From positions 12,284,866-12,348,865 of the forward strand of contig CM074185.1 of the NCBI GenBank assembly GCA_037179385.1: a stretch of 64,000 bases of DNA, written 5' to 3'. Each line of letters opens with the position of its first letter. Position 1 is the first letter of the stretch. The stretch is from Holothuria scabra (Eukaryota; Echinodermata; Holothuroidea; Aspidochirotida; Holothuriidae). Made by a program: the position numbers and the translations under genes. Positions 34,781 through 46,037 of this stretch are shown in pieces. Below the pieces are notes generated by a model that was not told the origin of the DNA, did no database searches, and saw nothing but the letters and a program-made list of their open reading frames with translations.

Positions 34781-35884
34781 TTAATTAAGTTCCATAACAA
34801 TGCGGTTGGACAACTGAGATTGTCTCCTTTTAGCTACACCCTTCTTTCTTGAAAGCCACATTTTTTTTAAGGATGCTAAGATTGATCCACTCAGGACAAG
34901 GCCAACTCCTATTAAAGAGATCATAGAAGGCGTGGCACCAAAAAAGAGGTATTCTAGCACATATGCGAAAATTACTTCATTTGCTCGTAAAATTGACACA
35001 AAAATGCTTCTTTCGATTGAAAGACTGTACGTTATAAGGCATTGGGAAATGAAATTTAAAACACCCATGCCTATGAGGGCAAACCTCACACTACCACATG
35101 AAGGAATTGACCAAACTTGAAAAATAGTTGTTAAAAATGCTAAGGAAGAGGTAGCGACTGCTGCATAATACATTACAATTTTAAAAGCATTAACCTGTAA
35201 TTTCCCCAACTTTCCCATTGTTATGGTTGTAAGGGACATAAATATACAAGTGAATAACGCAAACAAAGCTCCTATATACTGTTTCCCATGATACTCTCCC
35301 TCTGTACCCCCAAATAGAAATGGGGGCTGGGAAATGAGAAACACACCCCCAATCACAATGACTACTAGAATGAAATCAAATACGCCAAAAGCTTCTTTTA
35401 AAAAGATCCTTGCAAAGAATCCTACAAACACCGGACTTCCAAACACAATGCCAGTTGCATTCCCAACACTGGTATATTGGAATGCATAGAAAAATGATGT
35501 GAGAGCAATTGTTCCAAATACAGCTCGAGCAAGAAGCAACTTCAATACCGCCTTTGAATCAGGTTTTGGCGAGATTCCAGAGTAAGTCAAGACTGGAAGA
35601 GCAAAGAAGAACTGAAGAAGGAATCGAATGAAGGCTATCTCTGTGGTGTGAATGTCATCTTTGATATACCGAACAAATACTGAGTGAAGAGCAGAACAGA
35701 GGGCTGCTAAAAGGACAAAAACAACACCTCTGTGTTTAAAAAACAGCCAGCAGACTCTGGCAAACCTTGATTTGTCTCGTCTTAATGAGTTGTTGGTATC
35801 AGGCTGAAAAATGTTGTCCTTGGGAAAATACCCAGGTGTGAGTTCCTCAAGGTTCTCTGATGTTCTGGCTTCTTTTTCCTCCAT
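34781..35884 (-). CDS. SLC35G1-like DMT-family transporter, tandem copy 2 (367 aa)
   Basis: Same architecture as copy 1: two EamA repeats, ten hydrophobic segments, and shared blocks such as SALHSVFVRYIKDD, GNATGIVFGSPVFVGFFAR and SIERSIFVSILR. Differences from copy 1 concentrate in the N-terminal 55 residues and in three membrane segments (near residues 119-135, 217-224 and 241-249), while long stretches between are almost identical. The start is the first methionine after a splice acceptor (TTTTGCAG/AATTAC, AG at 35926-35927), again 41 bp upstream. Asn142 replaces the acidic DAT residue. No frameshift or stop is present, so both copies look functional. The 3' flank still resembles that of copy 1 for roughly 80-100 bp, which fits a tandem duplication. 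The substrate and membrane location are unknown. Confidence 0.9.
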   Translation of the reverse strand: MEEKEARTSENLEELTPGYFPKDNIFQPDTNNSLRRDKSRFARVCWLFFKHRGVVFVLLAALCSALHSVFVRYIKDDIHTTEIAFIRFLLQFFFALPVLTYSGISPKPDSKAVLKLLLARAVFGTIALTSFFYAFQYTSVGNATGIVFGSPVFVGFFARIFLKEAFGVFDFILVVIVIGGVFLISQPPFLFGGTEGEYHGKQYIGALFALFTCIFMSLTTITMGKLGKLQVNAFKIVMYYAAVATSSLAFLTTIFQVWSIPSCGSVRFALIGMGVLNFISQCLITYSLSIERSIFVSILRANEVIFAYVLEYLFFGATPSMISLIGVGLVLSGSILASLKKMWLSRKKGVAKRRQSQLSNRIVMELN

Positions 35885-35937
35885 TACTGTACCAAAAGTG
35901 TGGTCTTTGCATCACTTCATGTAATTCTGCAAAACAA

Positions 35938-36400
35938 CCAGAAAGCCCATGTGCAAGCTTAGTGATAAGTGATTCCTTGCCGACCTTGAGATTTCTTGAG
36001 AAATTTGGCTTTAATGAAGATCTTGAGAATTCTTGGGAAAGTTTGCTTTTTGAACTCAGATGATCAAACATGACATTTTGGGAATTCTGGGGAAATGTTG
36101 CCTTTTGACATCTGATGACCCCAGATGATTAAATCTTGGTAAAATTTTTTATTTCTTGACCCATGGTGACGCCAGATAATTTAAGTACTTCAGAAATTCT
36201 ATGGAATTTTCCGTTTGACCTCTGGTGATCAAAAAGATTTTTGCCTTTTGTTCTCAGCAGGGGACCCCAAGATAATTACTGGATGATCTTCCTCTGGTGA
36301 CTTGACATGAAATAATTGTAACCGCTGATCTCCACCAAAATGGTATGGTTCTTCTCCCATTGTTCCCATGCCTTTAGTGACCTAAAATGACCTTCAACAC
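35938..36400 (-). mobile_element. Helentron-like element, 3' portion (H4), at the transporter copy 2 intron end
   Basis: On the minus strand it ends GGCAAGGAATCACTT... then GGGCTTTCTGG followed by TT, the same 3' end as H1 and H2. The interior shows decayed GGTCA-rich units (AGAGGTCAAA, GGGGTCATCAG). Its terminus is 10 nt from the splice acceptor AG of transporter copy 2. The 5' end is not identifiable. Confidence 0.55.
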
Positions 36401-36536
36401 CCACCACAAACAAGTTTGGATTTCTTTCTCTCGACATTGTAAACCTACACACCAAAGATGAAAAGTTTCCAATAATTGTTTATTTGCTATCTCAGTGGGC
36501 TTGCTATATAAGCAAAAATGTTTATACAACAAATCA

Positions 36537-36783
36537 AGGGCATGAGCAGTCATTCCAAATTGAAGAAGTGTAGTACTGTCCAGTTTCATGATTGGCTGTT
36601 GGGAGTCATGTGATGTTTTTTCTCTTCAAATGTGAAATTTACTTGAAATAACTGCTTGGTTTACCTTGAATATGCAATATAGTAAAGTCATAAAATGTAA
36701 TTGAAGATATTTTGAAGAAAAAGATGAAAATTGTGTTATTTAGCTTTTCCTTCACAGTAAGTGTGGGGGACTGCTCTTTACCT
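36537..36783 (+). mobile_element. MITE-B copy 3
   Basis: Starts AGGGCATGAGCAGTCATTCC and ends GTGGGGGACTGCTCTTTACC. The interior is nearly the same as MITE-B copy 2 (CAGTTTCATGATTGGCTGTT, TGCTTGGTTTACCTTGAATA). TTAA is lost at both ends. Confidence 0.8.
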
Positions 36784-37681
36784 TTACCTTCTTTGGGTGG
36801 AAAAATAGAAAATTGACATGCTGTGAACCTTCTTTTACATCATACATACTACACACACACCCAGCTTAGCAGGCACAATTAGGGAATTGGGGGTTAGTCT
36901 GCTTGACTGCTTTATTTTGTTGTTTTCTAGGTGCTTTTGTTGCATCCAGATTCAGAGAAAACTTCTCCAAGATGTGCAAACACACATTAAGACTGCTTGA
37001 AATGCAGGAGCGATTACAATAACAGTTGCCAATTGAAAGATACCAAAAGGTTCAATTGACTCTAGCCAGTGGCTGCACTACAGGGAAGGGGAAAGAGGGA
37101 CACGGGCCTTTTCCCCCTCAGATTTTGTCCTTGTCCCCAAGTTGTCCTGGAAGTTAGGTAAGTTAGGAGTTACCTGTAAGTCAAAGGAGAAAATAAACCA
37201 CAGCAGCGATGAGCTGCAGAATCTCAATACTCTGTTAATGTTATGAAGACAAAGTTCATTTCCATATTATTGTAGATGATATTTGACATAAATAGTTCTT
37301 CACAGTCCCTATATGCAATACAGGACAATTGTTGTGGAGTGGTTATTCTAATAACATTTGCAGTAAAAGTTTACACATAGTAAATATCCTGATGCATTTT
37401 ATGCTTCAAAGATTCTGAAATACATAAAGAACACCTTTCACAATGAACACCTTTCACAACTTCTTACTACAGTATCACCATTATCATTCATTTTCGAATC
37501 CAAAGGTTTTTTCTTATTGTCACTGTGTCACCCTTCAATACAAATTGAATGATTCTGATAATCAGAAGGGTCCATAATCAGTATTTTCATTATTTTATCT
37601 ATTGTGTTTTGCAGTTTGAAATGTTTTTAAGATCTTACTGTATCTGCAAATTCTAGGTCTGCAGTCTACTGAATTGTAGAT

Positions 37682-37800
37682 ATGCAAGAACAGTGGCAGT
37701 AGGTTCCGTTAAATTACAGTCTTCAGTATGACCCAGCTGGGATTCGAACCTCCGACCTCCCTACTGCAAGTCTGATCCTAAAACCCTGTCAGAAACATAA
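37682..37800 (-). mobile_element. tRNA-derived SINE, head portion
   Basis: On the minus strand it has GGAGGTTCGAATCCC (B-box) at about 37739-37753, then GGTCATACTGAAGACTGTAA and GGAACCTACTGCCACTG, as in the other SINE copies. Truncated after the body start. Confidence 0.65.
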
Positions 37801-37939
37801 ACCCACTCTGAGGAATATGATGATGGTGACCAAAATACGGTTGTCTCTTACCAACTCCCTGGGTGTACAGTAACTCACCGGACTCACCGGAGCCCACCGG
37901 CATTATTTTGCCGATGGGGTCGTAAAAACTGGGGCAGAC

Positions 37940-38276
37940 AGCCGTTTCTGGCTTATGTAAAGCCCCCGTCTCTTCTGCAGAATGGGATCAATAACACTTT
38001 TAAATCCATTGACTGTTGTAGCAGTAATAGCTTCCTGTGGTAGGTTGTTCCACTCATTGATAATACATTGACTAAAAAAATACTTTCTGATATCTAATCT
38101 GCAGTGACGCTTCTGGAATTTGAGCTGGTGGCCTCTAGTTCTACTGTCTTCAGGCAGATTGAAAAAAAGACTGACTGATCAACATTTTCTAGACCTTTCA
38201 CCATTTTAAAAACTTCAATCAAGTCAGCTCTTAGTCTACGAATTTCTAGTGAAACTAGACCATATCTCTCAGTAGG
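37940..38276 (-). pseudogene. LINE reverse-transcriptase C-terminal remnant
   Basis: Read on the minus strand in two frames: ERYGLVSLEIRRLRADLIEV, then after a frame change TRGHQLKFQKRHCRLDIRKY and FFSQCIINEWNNLPQEAI. This RLDIRKYFFSxRxINxWNxLP tail is typical of the end of non-LTR retrotransposon ORF2 proteins. Broken by at least one frameshift; a non-functional fragment. Confidence 0.78.
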
Positions 38277-39209
38277 CCTAGGCCTGCCTATAACTATAAG
38301 AATGAGAACATGCATATGGAAGAAACTGTATTTTATTATGCATAGCTTACAAAATTTGTTTCTGGAAAAACTACTGTACCATCATTACAAAAGACTAGTC
38401 AGTGATTGCATTTGTTGCATTTGCAATGCTGAATTTAGCGGACTGCGCGGCAGCAAAGCTATGGCTAATGGTATTACTAATAATACTAGGCTAGGCATAA
38501 GTGTACAGTACTCTAACAATAGTCTCTAATGTTAGTGACACTGACTTACACTCCAGCTAGCTGTACAGTGTACGTGGTACTGCAACATTAGAAATCGTCT
38601 AGCCTAGGCCTTGGCTAGGCCAAAATATTTTTTTCAGGCACCAGCTAACACCATGATCCTTCCTAGTTGGTAGTACTAGTAGCCTAGTTTAGTAGCGCGA
38701 ATCTGACTCGACACAACTTGGTTGCTACAAATATACGCTGTCTAATATGATCTGCATTATAGTGCTCGGTGCATAGCAAATCAATCCGTAATGAAAAATT
38801 GCACGAGCAAAATGCAAGGTGTTCTATTCCTTGGTAGTAGCAAGCGAATCGCGTGGATGGTCGGTACCCTGTGTGGTAGGATTCTCCGCCCCCTAGATAC
38901 ATAGCCAGCCTCCTCAGTAATCCCGTGACTGTTAGCTGTACGGTGTGCGCGCCTTGGATGATGTTTCGGTGCGATTGAGTTCGAATCCGATCAAAGACAA
39001 ACTGTGTCAACAATGCCGGATCTCAGCAATTCTTCGAAAAATGATGATTTATAGTGTGGTGTTGTGGAATTATTACGTTGAATTCTTTGCAAGGTGCTAA
39101 AGCTACTAAGGAATGGTAATACCTTTTTGCAATTGCATGCTGTGCATGGTGTTTTATTTTCTAAACATATGCCAAGGTCCCATTGCTTATGAGACCTCAG
39201 GCTACTTAA

Positions 39210-39506
39210 AGGCATATTTTCACCATCCCAAACAGTTCCAATTCTCCCAACCTACTTACTTCTAGCCCCTCCCACATTTATCTAAAACTCATCTTTATCC
39301 AGACACAATCCTTGTTTATTGCTTCATGGCTTGTCCCAGTGGCCATACAAGTCCATAATGTGTAATCAAGACACTCTCAGTGCCCATGTTGTGTAATTTA
39401 GCTATGATGCATTGTTTGAATGTGATGCCAATCAAAGAGCTGTACCAATTGAGAGTTTTGATATATGTATTCTGAAACTGTAGTTTAGGGTGACGAATGA
39501 CTGCCT
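39210..39506 (+). mobile_element. MITE-A copy 5, TTAA-flanked
   Basis: A 297-bp copy with TTAA at 39206-39209 and 39507-39510. Ends AGGCATATTTTCACCATCCC and AGGGTGACGAATGACTGCCT. The termini have diverged from copy 4, but CACAATCCTTGTTTATTGCT and ACACTCTCAGTGCC identify the family. Confidence 0.85.
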
Positions 39507-39510
39507 TTAA

Positions 39511-42500
39511 GAGACATATGTCCACACTTTGGCACGTTTTTGTTTCTTTTCGCTTCAGTTCCTTTGGGGACTATGATTTTGTTGTGTTTAGTTTGGATGT
39601 GTTGCAGTCCCTTCATTACTAATGGCAGCACTGATGGGGGCGGGATTTCTCCCCGGTTATTGCATATAGGCGTACGGGAGCATTTCACTTGGGGGCAGAA
39701 GATTTTTTCCCCAAAAAACATGAAAATTCGTATCCCTCAGACAGTTCCCAGGCTTTTGAGATAGATCTAAGCAATCGATATTTTGAGTTTTCAATTACAC
39801 AGAAAAAAAATTTACTCCAAACCTAACTTCAGTCAGAAAGACTAAGCGTTTCGCCACCATTGGTTGCTGGTTGATGCTCAACGCAAAGAAAATTTTAAAA
39901 AATCGGACCTCGAGAATGAATGTTGTCGCTGTGCTAACTTAAATGTTTCTACACCGAGCGCGATTATAAGCTTATAAAATACACATACTAAATTTACCCT
40001 CCCGGCCAATAAAATATGTTGCAAAGGGCGCAACAATAATTTTAGCGCAAATAACCCTCTTGCTATCGGGATTAGTTGTCAACATAGACAATGAAAAGAG
40101 TTCATTAATATTTCCACGACATTTTTCAAAATCATTTGAAGAGAACAATCAGGTTAAAATAAAGTAAAACTGTTATTATAGTGGTAATTTTTTAAGAGTT
40201 AGAGTTTTAGTGAACAGTTTCCATTTTGCTTTTCTTCAAGTGACCATTCCCATATGATAAATGGCTATTTCTGACACTGCACGATAATCCTATGAAAATG
40301 CTTATTTCTTTACTTTCGTGGTCTCAAACTCCAGAAATTTGCATCTAATAAGCCTAGGTTTAGGCTCCTTCTATTAATTATGAATTCGTTATCTAGAGAG
40401 CCAAGCAGGCCTTTTGTCTTGGCTATATCTTGCAATGTAATTAACTAGTGGCTATTTCAGAGTGGTAAAACGATGTAAATTACGCCAACTAATGTTTCTT
40501 CATGTACTTATCTTGATTTCCAGATACCAAAAATGTACACCTAACGATGATATATTTCCATAAATTTCCCCCCTGTAAGATTGCTTGCTACTTGGCTCTG
40601 GCAGGTTTAATGTTTATCTTCACAAAGTAGCCCATTATTACATTAAAATCTTAAATAGAGACCTGTTAATAACACAAAATATAATGAACGCCTTCATAGT
40701 AGAATGTGGAAGAGCGGGATAGAAGCATGGGGGTCCGCAGGTAGGGCAAGGGGTAACTTGGAAAATAAAAAAACATGAAAAAACGAAGAAAACATAAAGA
40801 AAAAGACGAAGAAATATTAACATCAACATTTCTTAACAGTTCACTCGGTGTTTTCCTCATTTATATACAGTGAATAGGCTTTTAAAATGCCATTTCCAGC
40901 AATCTGGGAGGCATATTAGGCCAAAATTTTCTTGCGCTCCGCGCCAACTCGTGGTGGCACGGAGCCTCCCCCCGTAACAAAAATGTTGCCCCCCCCCCCC
41001 CCCGCATTTTCTTCTGAGGAGGCCCATGGATAGAAAATTTAAACATGTTTTATAGAAAACTTGCTGAGGAGAAATGGCAAAGTAAAACTTCTACCAGGTG
41101 CGGAAAATCAAATGAAAAGCAGTGGCTACGATTGTGCTAAGGCTCAGGATATTTACTCCTTCGGAGCGCCCGTGCAGTCCATTTTCGTCCCCTCTGACCG
41201 AAATATAGCTTCGCCACTGTTACAGGGGATCTAAGTAGTCGCTATTTTGAGTTACCGTTTGCAAAAAAATGGTCACTTGAAACTAAAATTCTGCTAGAAA
41301 GACTAACTAAGCGGAGCGCCACCATTGGTTGGCGCGAACTGTAGAGGAAAATTTAAAAAATCAGACTCCTCAGACAGCTGGCAATGACATTTTCCATGCC
41401 GCTAGAAGGATGATCTAAGCAGTTGCTACTTGATCAGAAAATTAAACAGATAAAATGCACCACTAACAATGGATGAAATGGTCTTGTATTTTTTCGGGGG
41501 AAACAATTAAACAGAATGGAAACATGCTAATGTATTTTACCCTATTGCGACTCTTGGGTAAATTCTACCAGTGTATATTGAATTGATGAAATTGTGTGAC
41601 TGCCAGAAACCCGACTATAAATGATTTAACTTCCGATCTGTTAGTAACATTTTTAGAAAAATGCCACGTCACGATGGTTTGAAATGAATTTTCAGGCAGA
41701 CTCATAAGAAAACATTCTCACACTGCATCATTATATAGTAGTGAAAAACAAATTACCCGATTTTCATAACCATTGCCCGATTTTGGATCTAGGGGCAGCA
41801 TAGATGGCAAACTTTTGGGCACTGCACTTGAACACCCTCCCTTCTGTCCGTTGAACTAATTTGGCAATTGAAACATCCCAGCAGTTTCCAACCTAAATAT
41901 TTTACCATTTCGGGAAATTTTTGCAGATTACAGTATGAAGTGGGAATGAGGATAACTTTTTTTCAAAAGCTACACGAATATATCGTAAATGCTTGTTATC
42001 TTTTTTATTTTCATGAAAATTTTACTTAAAAACACCGTTTTCTGTTTTCGGGACATAAATTTAAAATGATCGAACATTATGATACAAAAGATTTAAAAAC
42101 AGGCTAAAGCATGATTGCTTCTTTTAAGTCACAGCCTAACTTCCTAAATATTTCTCAAATTTTTGTCTCAGTTGATTTTTCGTAAATTCGTTACTCTGAC
42201 TATGTGATACTTTTCTATTTCGGGCAAATGCTTAAAAGGATTTGGATGCTCAACCATTTCGCCGGCATTGTGTTATGAAAGACTGTGAAGTAAACTGCTC
42301 ATGAATACTAGCTTTTTTGCTGCCCGAATGTATAGCGAATTTTTAGAAATCAAGTTGTTGATTCTCCGTAAAAATTTTACGGCGACTATGACGTTTTTTC
42401 CATTTTCGGACATATCGTGTTGAGATTTCGGGTACGAAAACCATGCCATTAACTTAAAGTGGCTGTCCCATTTTTTCCACATTCCTGCCCGAAAGATTTT

Positions 42501-43005
42501 TCCCAAATTCCTCCACAAATAAGATTTTGTGGATTTTTTTTTTTGGGGGGGGGAGGGGTAGACTTCCCCCTCTCCAGTCTCCTACGCCACTGCCGCTGCC
42601 ACTGCCGGTTAGTACTGATATAAACTTTGACCCTCCACGGCATGCCACCCCTACCCACGCTGCTCATGAACCAAATAGACCTATTTTTTCACTTTAAGTA
42701 CCCTAATATCTATAACTTCTGTAGGCTTTTCACCTGGAGCCCCACCCCTGCAAAAAATGTACCATGGTTTACCATGGTAAATCATACTGAGTTTTAAAAT
42801 GGTAAATCATGTGGTAGACCATGCTACAATTTTTGCCTGGCCGGGACCCAATATCCCTGGACGGGCGTACGCAGTTCCAGGGGCTTAAAGTCGACCACTA
42901 GCATGGGCCCACTGTCAAGAGATCGATTTTTTAAGGAAAAAAATTGTTCCTCTCCCCAACAGTTTTTGTTTTCCTAAGTTTTGCTCTACTTTTGAAATCC
43001 TGATG
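39511..43005. other. Intergenic, mostly unrecognised
   Basis: No gene seen. Contains poly-C runs near 40990 and a C/G-rich patch near 42540. Two related stretches (about 39765-39920 and 41225-41370) share GAAAGACTAA...GCG...GCCACCATTGGTTG, indicating an unnamed dispersed repeat. Confidence 0.4.
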
Positions 43006-43111
43006 TCACCACTGCCAAAAAGTTTGATAAATTCCATCAGAGACTCTTATACTCGCTGGGCATGGATGCAGGGGCCCATAGCCACACAAGGTCCAGAGTA
43101 ATCCTCGGGTT

Positions 43112-43299
43112 AGAGGGTTAGAGGCCATTGCAAAAAGCTTGAAAAGTCTTTTGCTAGACTTGACATTAGAAAGTTCAGTTTCTCTCATAGGGTTGTTAGT
43201 GAGTGGAATAGCTTGCCTGAGTGGGTTGTTAACTCCACATCAGTGCACCGTTTTAAGGTTAATATTGACAAGTTTTTCCATGACTGTGGTAGAATCTAA
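43112..43299 (+). pseudogene. LINE reverse-transcriptase C-terminal remnant with stop
   Basis: Frame reads RGHCKKLEKSFARLDIRKFS then FSHRVVSEWNSLPEWVV and NSTSVHRFKVNIDKFF, ending at TAA 43297-43299. It has the same ORF2 tail signature as the fragment at 37940. The fragment is open to its stop but truncated upstream of about 43112. Confidence 0.82.
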
Positions 43300-43452
43300 T
43301 CTTTCTGGGCTCTTTAGGTGTTGGTGGTTTGCTTTGTTTTGGGGTTTTTTTTGGGGGGGGGGGGGATTACAGGGCATCTTATGGGGCCTTTACAGCCCTC
43401 CTTTGCCCTTTAACCTGTTATGTTATGTTATGTTTTGTTATGTTATGTTACC
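43300..43452 (+). repeat. LINE 3' tail with TTATG microsatellite
   Basis: G-rich tail after the ORF2 stop, ending in about seven TTATG/TTTTG units (43417-43451). Short tandem repeats at the 3' end are usual for several non-LTR clades. Confidence 0.6.
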
Positions 43453-43535
43453 GAAAGGGGGAAGGTAAAAAATTATACTTTCAAGGGCCGCGGCCGGGTG
43501 CATGGGGTAAGAGGAGGGATTAAAGTGGCTGGACG

Positions 43536-43665
43536 TGTAAATGACGTCAGCTTGTGCGCACGTTGCGCGTTGTTTTTATTTTCTAAGCTTCTTGTTGTTA
43601 ATGACGTCACAATGACTTCGGTTGTTGAGCACAAGCGAACATTGCGCGTTGTTTCGATTTTCTCC
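43536..43665 (+). promoter_or_regulatory. Duplicated segment with two TGACGTCA (CRE) palindromes
   Basis: Two consecutive segments share AATGACGTCA and GCGCGTTGTTT...ATTTTCT. The palindromic CRE consensus lies at 43542-43549 and 43602-43609. The region is CpG-richer than its surroundings. Whether it acts as a promoter or belongs to a repeat is not known; no adjacent exon was found. Confidence 0.4.
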
Positions 43666-43773
43666 TTAATTTAATCTAAAATACCTGCACCGCTCGGCTG
43701 AGGGTTTACGTGCACACACGCAGAGACAGTGGCATCAGCTTTGCAGTAGACACACTCCACAGGCTTATTTTAA

Positions 43774-44023
43774 CCCTTTACCGTTGTTTGGGTCTTTTTG
43801 GGCCACGCGGAGAGCTCGGCTGTCACACATCTTTACTGTTGCACGCGGAGCTCGAAACTGCGAGTAGCTACCCGAAAATTCGGCCACAACAGCGAGAGAG
43901 ACAATAGTTTAAGGTCACGGGGTCAATGGCCTACGGAAGCCGATGCGGGGCGGGCTACGTCCGCTTTTCCGCCCACTCCCGATCCCCGCAAATATGCCCC
44001 GATCGGAGCGCAACGGTAAAGGG
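43774..44023. mobile_element. piggyBac-like MITE
   Basis: A 250-bp element with perfect 13-bp terminal repeats CCCTTTACCGTTG / CAACGGTAAAGGG and TTAA on both sides (43770-43773 and 44024-44027). The interior is GC-rich with several GAGCTCG words. Short open frames across it are not genes. Confidence 0.88.
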
Positions 44024-44436
44024 TTAAGCGCATTTAATTTGAATTGATTTATTGTTATGACCGTTAATCGTTACCTGATCGTCAAGCTGATTAGACCTAA
44101 GACCATCAAAGGTTCATGTGAGTAATTGTCAATGATTTCGCAAAGTTAAATTTAGGATTATCAATTGCTAATCGAATATAATCAAACAATTGTAATATTT
44201 TGTAATTGTTAACTGATTAAAGATAAGTGTTTATTTCTGTCATTCCTATTTTCATTGATGTATTGTTTGTTTCTACATTCAGTCACCAGACACACATGAT
44301 TTGAGGATTTTAGTTGTGGACACAGATTTAGTGATTTGATATGGACCACAGACGTTACGAAATAGATTGTTGAATATAGAAATTGTCTGCGTGAAATGTT
44401 TTTTGATGGTCTTAATAAATTCGGAGGAATTTACAC

Positions 44437-44471
44437 CATGGAAGTACTGCCTCCGAGGTAGTACTTCCATG
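44437..44471. repeat. 35-bp near-perfect palindrome
   Basis: CATGGAAGTACTGCCTC pairs with its complement around a single central base; the only mismatch is a G-T pair. It could form a 17-bp stem. Function unknown. Confidence 0.75.
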
Positions 44472-44904
44472 ATCCCACTAGGCATTCAAGTCGGCATTGG
44501 TGACAAACCAGGGGCATATGCTCCCCTTCCTCAAACATATGAAGGTTCGCCTATTGACTTTGATTTTGCACGTTTTTTTTTTCACTAAGAGAGGTTACCC
44601 CCTCCCCCAGCAGATCAACTCATTGGGCCTAGTCAAGTTGGCCAATATTTTTGCTCATGCCCCTGGCACCCACCCCATATACCTTGGCTGTACAGGCCTA
44701 TTAACTATATAGATACCCAAATATGTACAATGTCTTCTCCTTATGCATCCCTCCCCAAATTTAAAAAGTCAGTTCCCGCTTACTTATGTTCAGTTCCTGC
44801 TTACTTATGTGTATTTCATCCATTTTATTTTCAACCTTCCTTTCTTCTGGACAAACTTTTACGCCACCCAAGCACCTTGACTGCTCTTGTGAAGGTATTC
44901 CAAT

Positions 44905-45052
44905 AGACCTATTTCCAAATAGCAATCACAAAGGATTGTGGGATAGAGTTTTGGTGTTTGTAATTTTTCTCAATGTCATTTACTGTGGTGAAAATTGACG
45001 TACACCCAAAACTATATCCCACAATTCATTGTAATTGCTATTTGGAAATATG
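44905..45052. mobile_element. Short foldback MITE, TATTTCCAAATAGCAAT termini
   Basis: Long inverted arms: TATTTCCAAATAGCAAT and GATTGTGGGATAGAGTTTTGG on the left are matched by the complement on the right, so the arms cover most of the 148 bp. No clear target duplication. Confidence 0.7.
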
Positions 45053-46037
45053 TCACTCAAAAAACAGAAGGAGGATTTGAAAAGTGACGACGTTCTAACA
45101 AATGAAAAAGGCGGGGCTCATCCGTTCTGTAGGCAAGTACATGATTTGACTGACAGTCGACAATGGAATGAAACACCTTGAATGTAAACCGTACGGTCAT
45201 ATTGCACAATCAGTGAACCCTACTTTGCAAGCTTTCTACTTGAAACTGATGTAGCCTTAAAAGTCGACTCTTTTGTACACAAAGAGTGGTAGGTTGTACT
45301 ACATATTTTCAATTCGTTAAATTTCGACCGTAATTTCCAATAAAATAAGAAATTTGAAAAAGTAACTTACAATTTGTTTGGAAAAAATGTCACGCTTCTC
45401 ATAGAATTCTGATTTAGCAAATGTTCCGAAAATGGAGACTCACGACCGAGCTCGACCAGCACCTAATGTTCTAATGTTACGGTGATGCATGCTATGCTAA
45501 GGTAGCACGCTCTATACATAGGCTAGCTACAGAGAATACACATCGTAAGCTAGGCCTAGGCCTAGCTATAGCTAGGCTAGCTCTATAACCCAAACGTAAG
45601 TAAAACCGACACCTCTGGCAGTGTGGGTCCAGGCTCCTGGTATCAATTCATATGTTACTGCACCAAGGTACCGCTTACGCTAACTGCTTATCATTTGTAT
45701 CATATTTACATGCCAAGCAAACCGAAATTTAGAAGCCTGTACTGCCTGTAGGCGTTAGGAGGCTACAATATTACTAGGCTCGGCTATTATTCCTAGGCTA
45801 GGCCAAGTTATAGTATTAGTTTAACAGTATTAAACAAAACCCCATAGGGCCTAGGCTAAATTTACCTATCAACTGGCAGGACATAATCTTGAGTCTGTTA
45901 AATCGTCCTGTTAGGCCTACTTGGAGTTACGTACCTTGGACTCCAAACTTTCTCAGTCAGTCCTCACCGTCACCAAATGTCATTGCTTTTCTAATTTGAG
46001 TATACTGCATATATGCAAGATGTCACAGCGTTTGCAT

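Noticed and set aside
38684..39013. 109-residue minus-strand open frame in unique, CpG-containing DNA
   Set aside because: No family resemblance. The region could be a promoter or UTR exon of the minus-strand transporter, but no splice donor could be tied to it.
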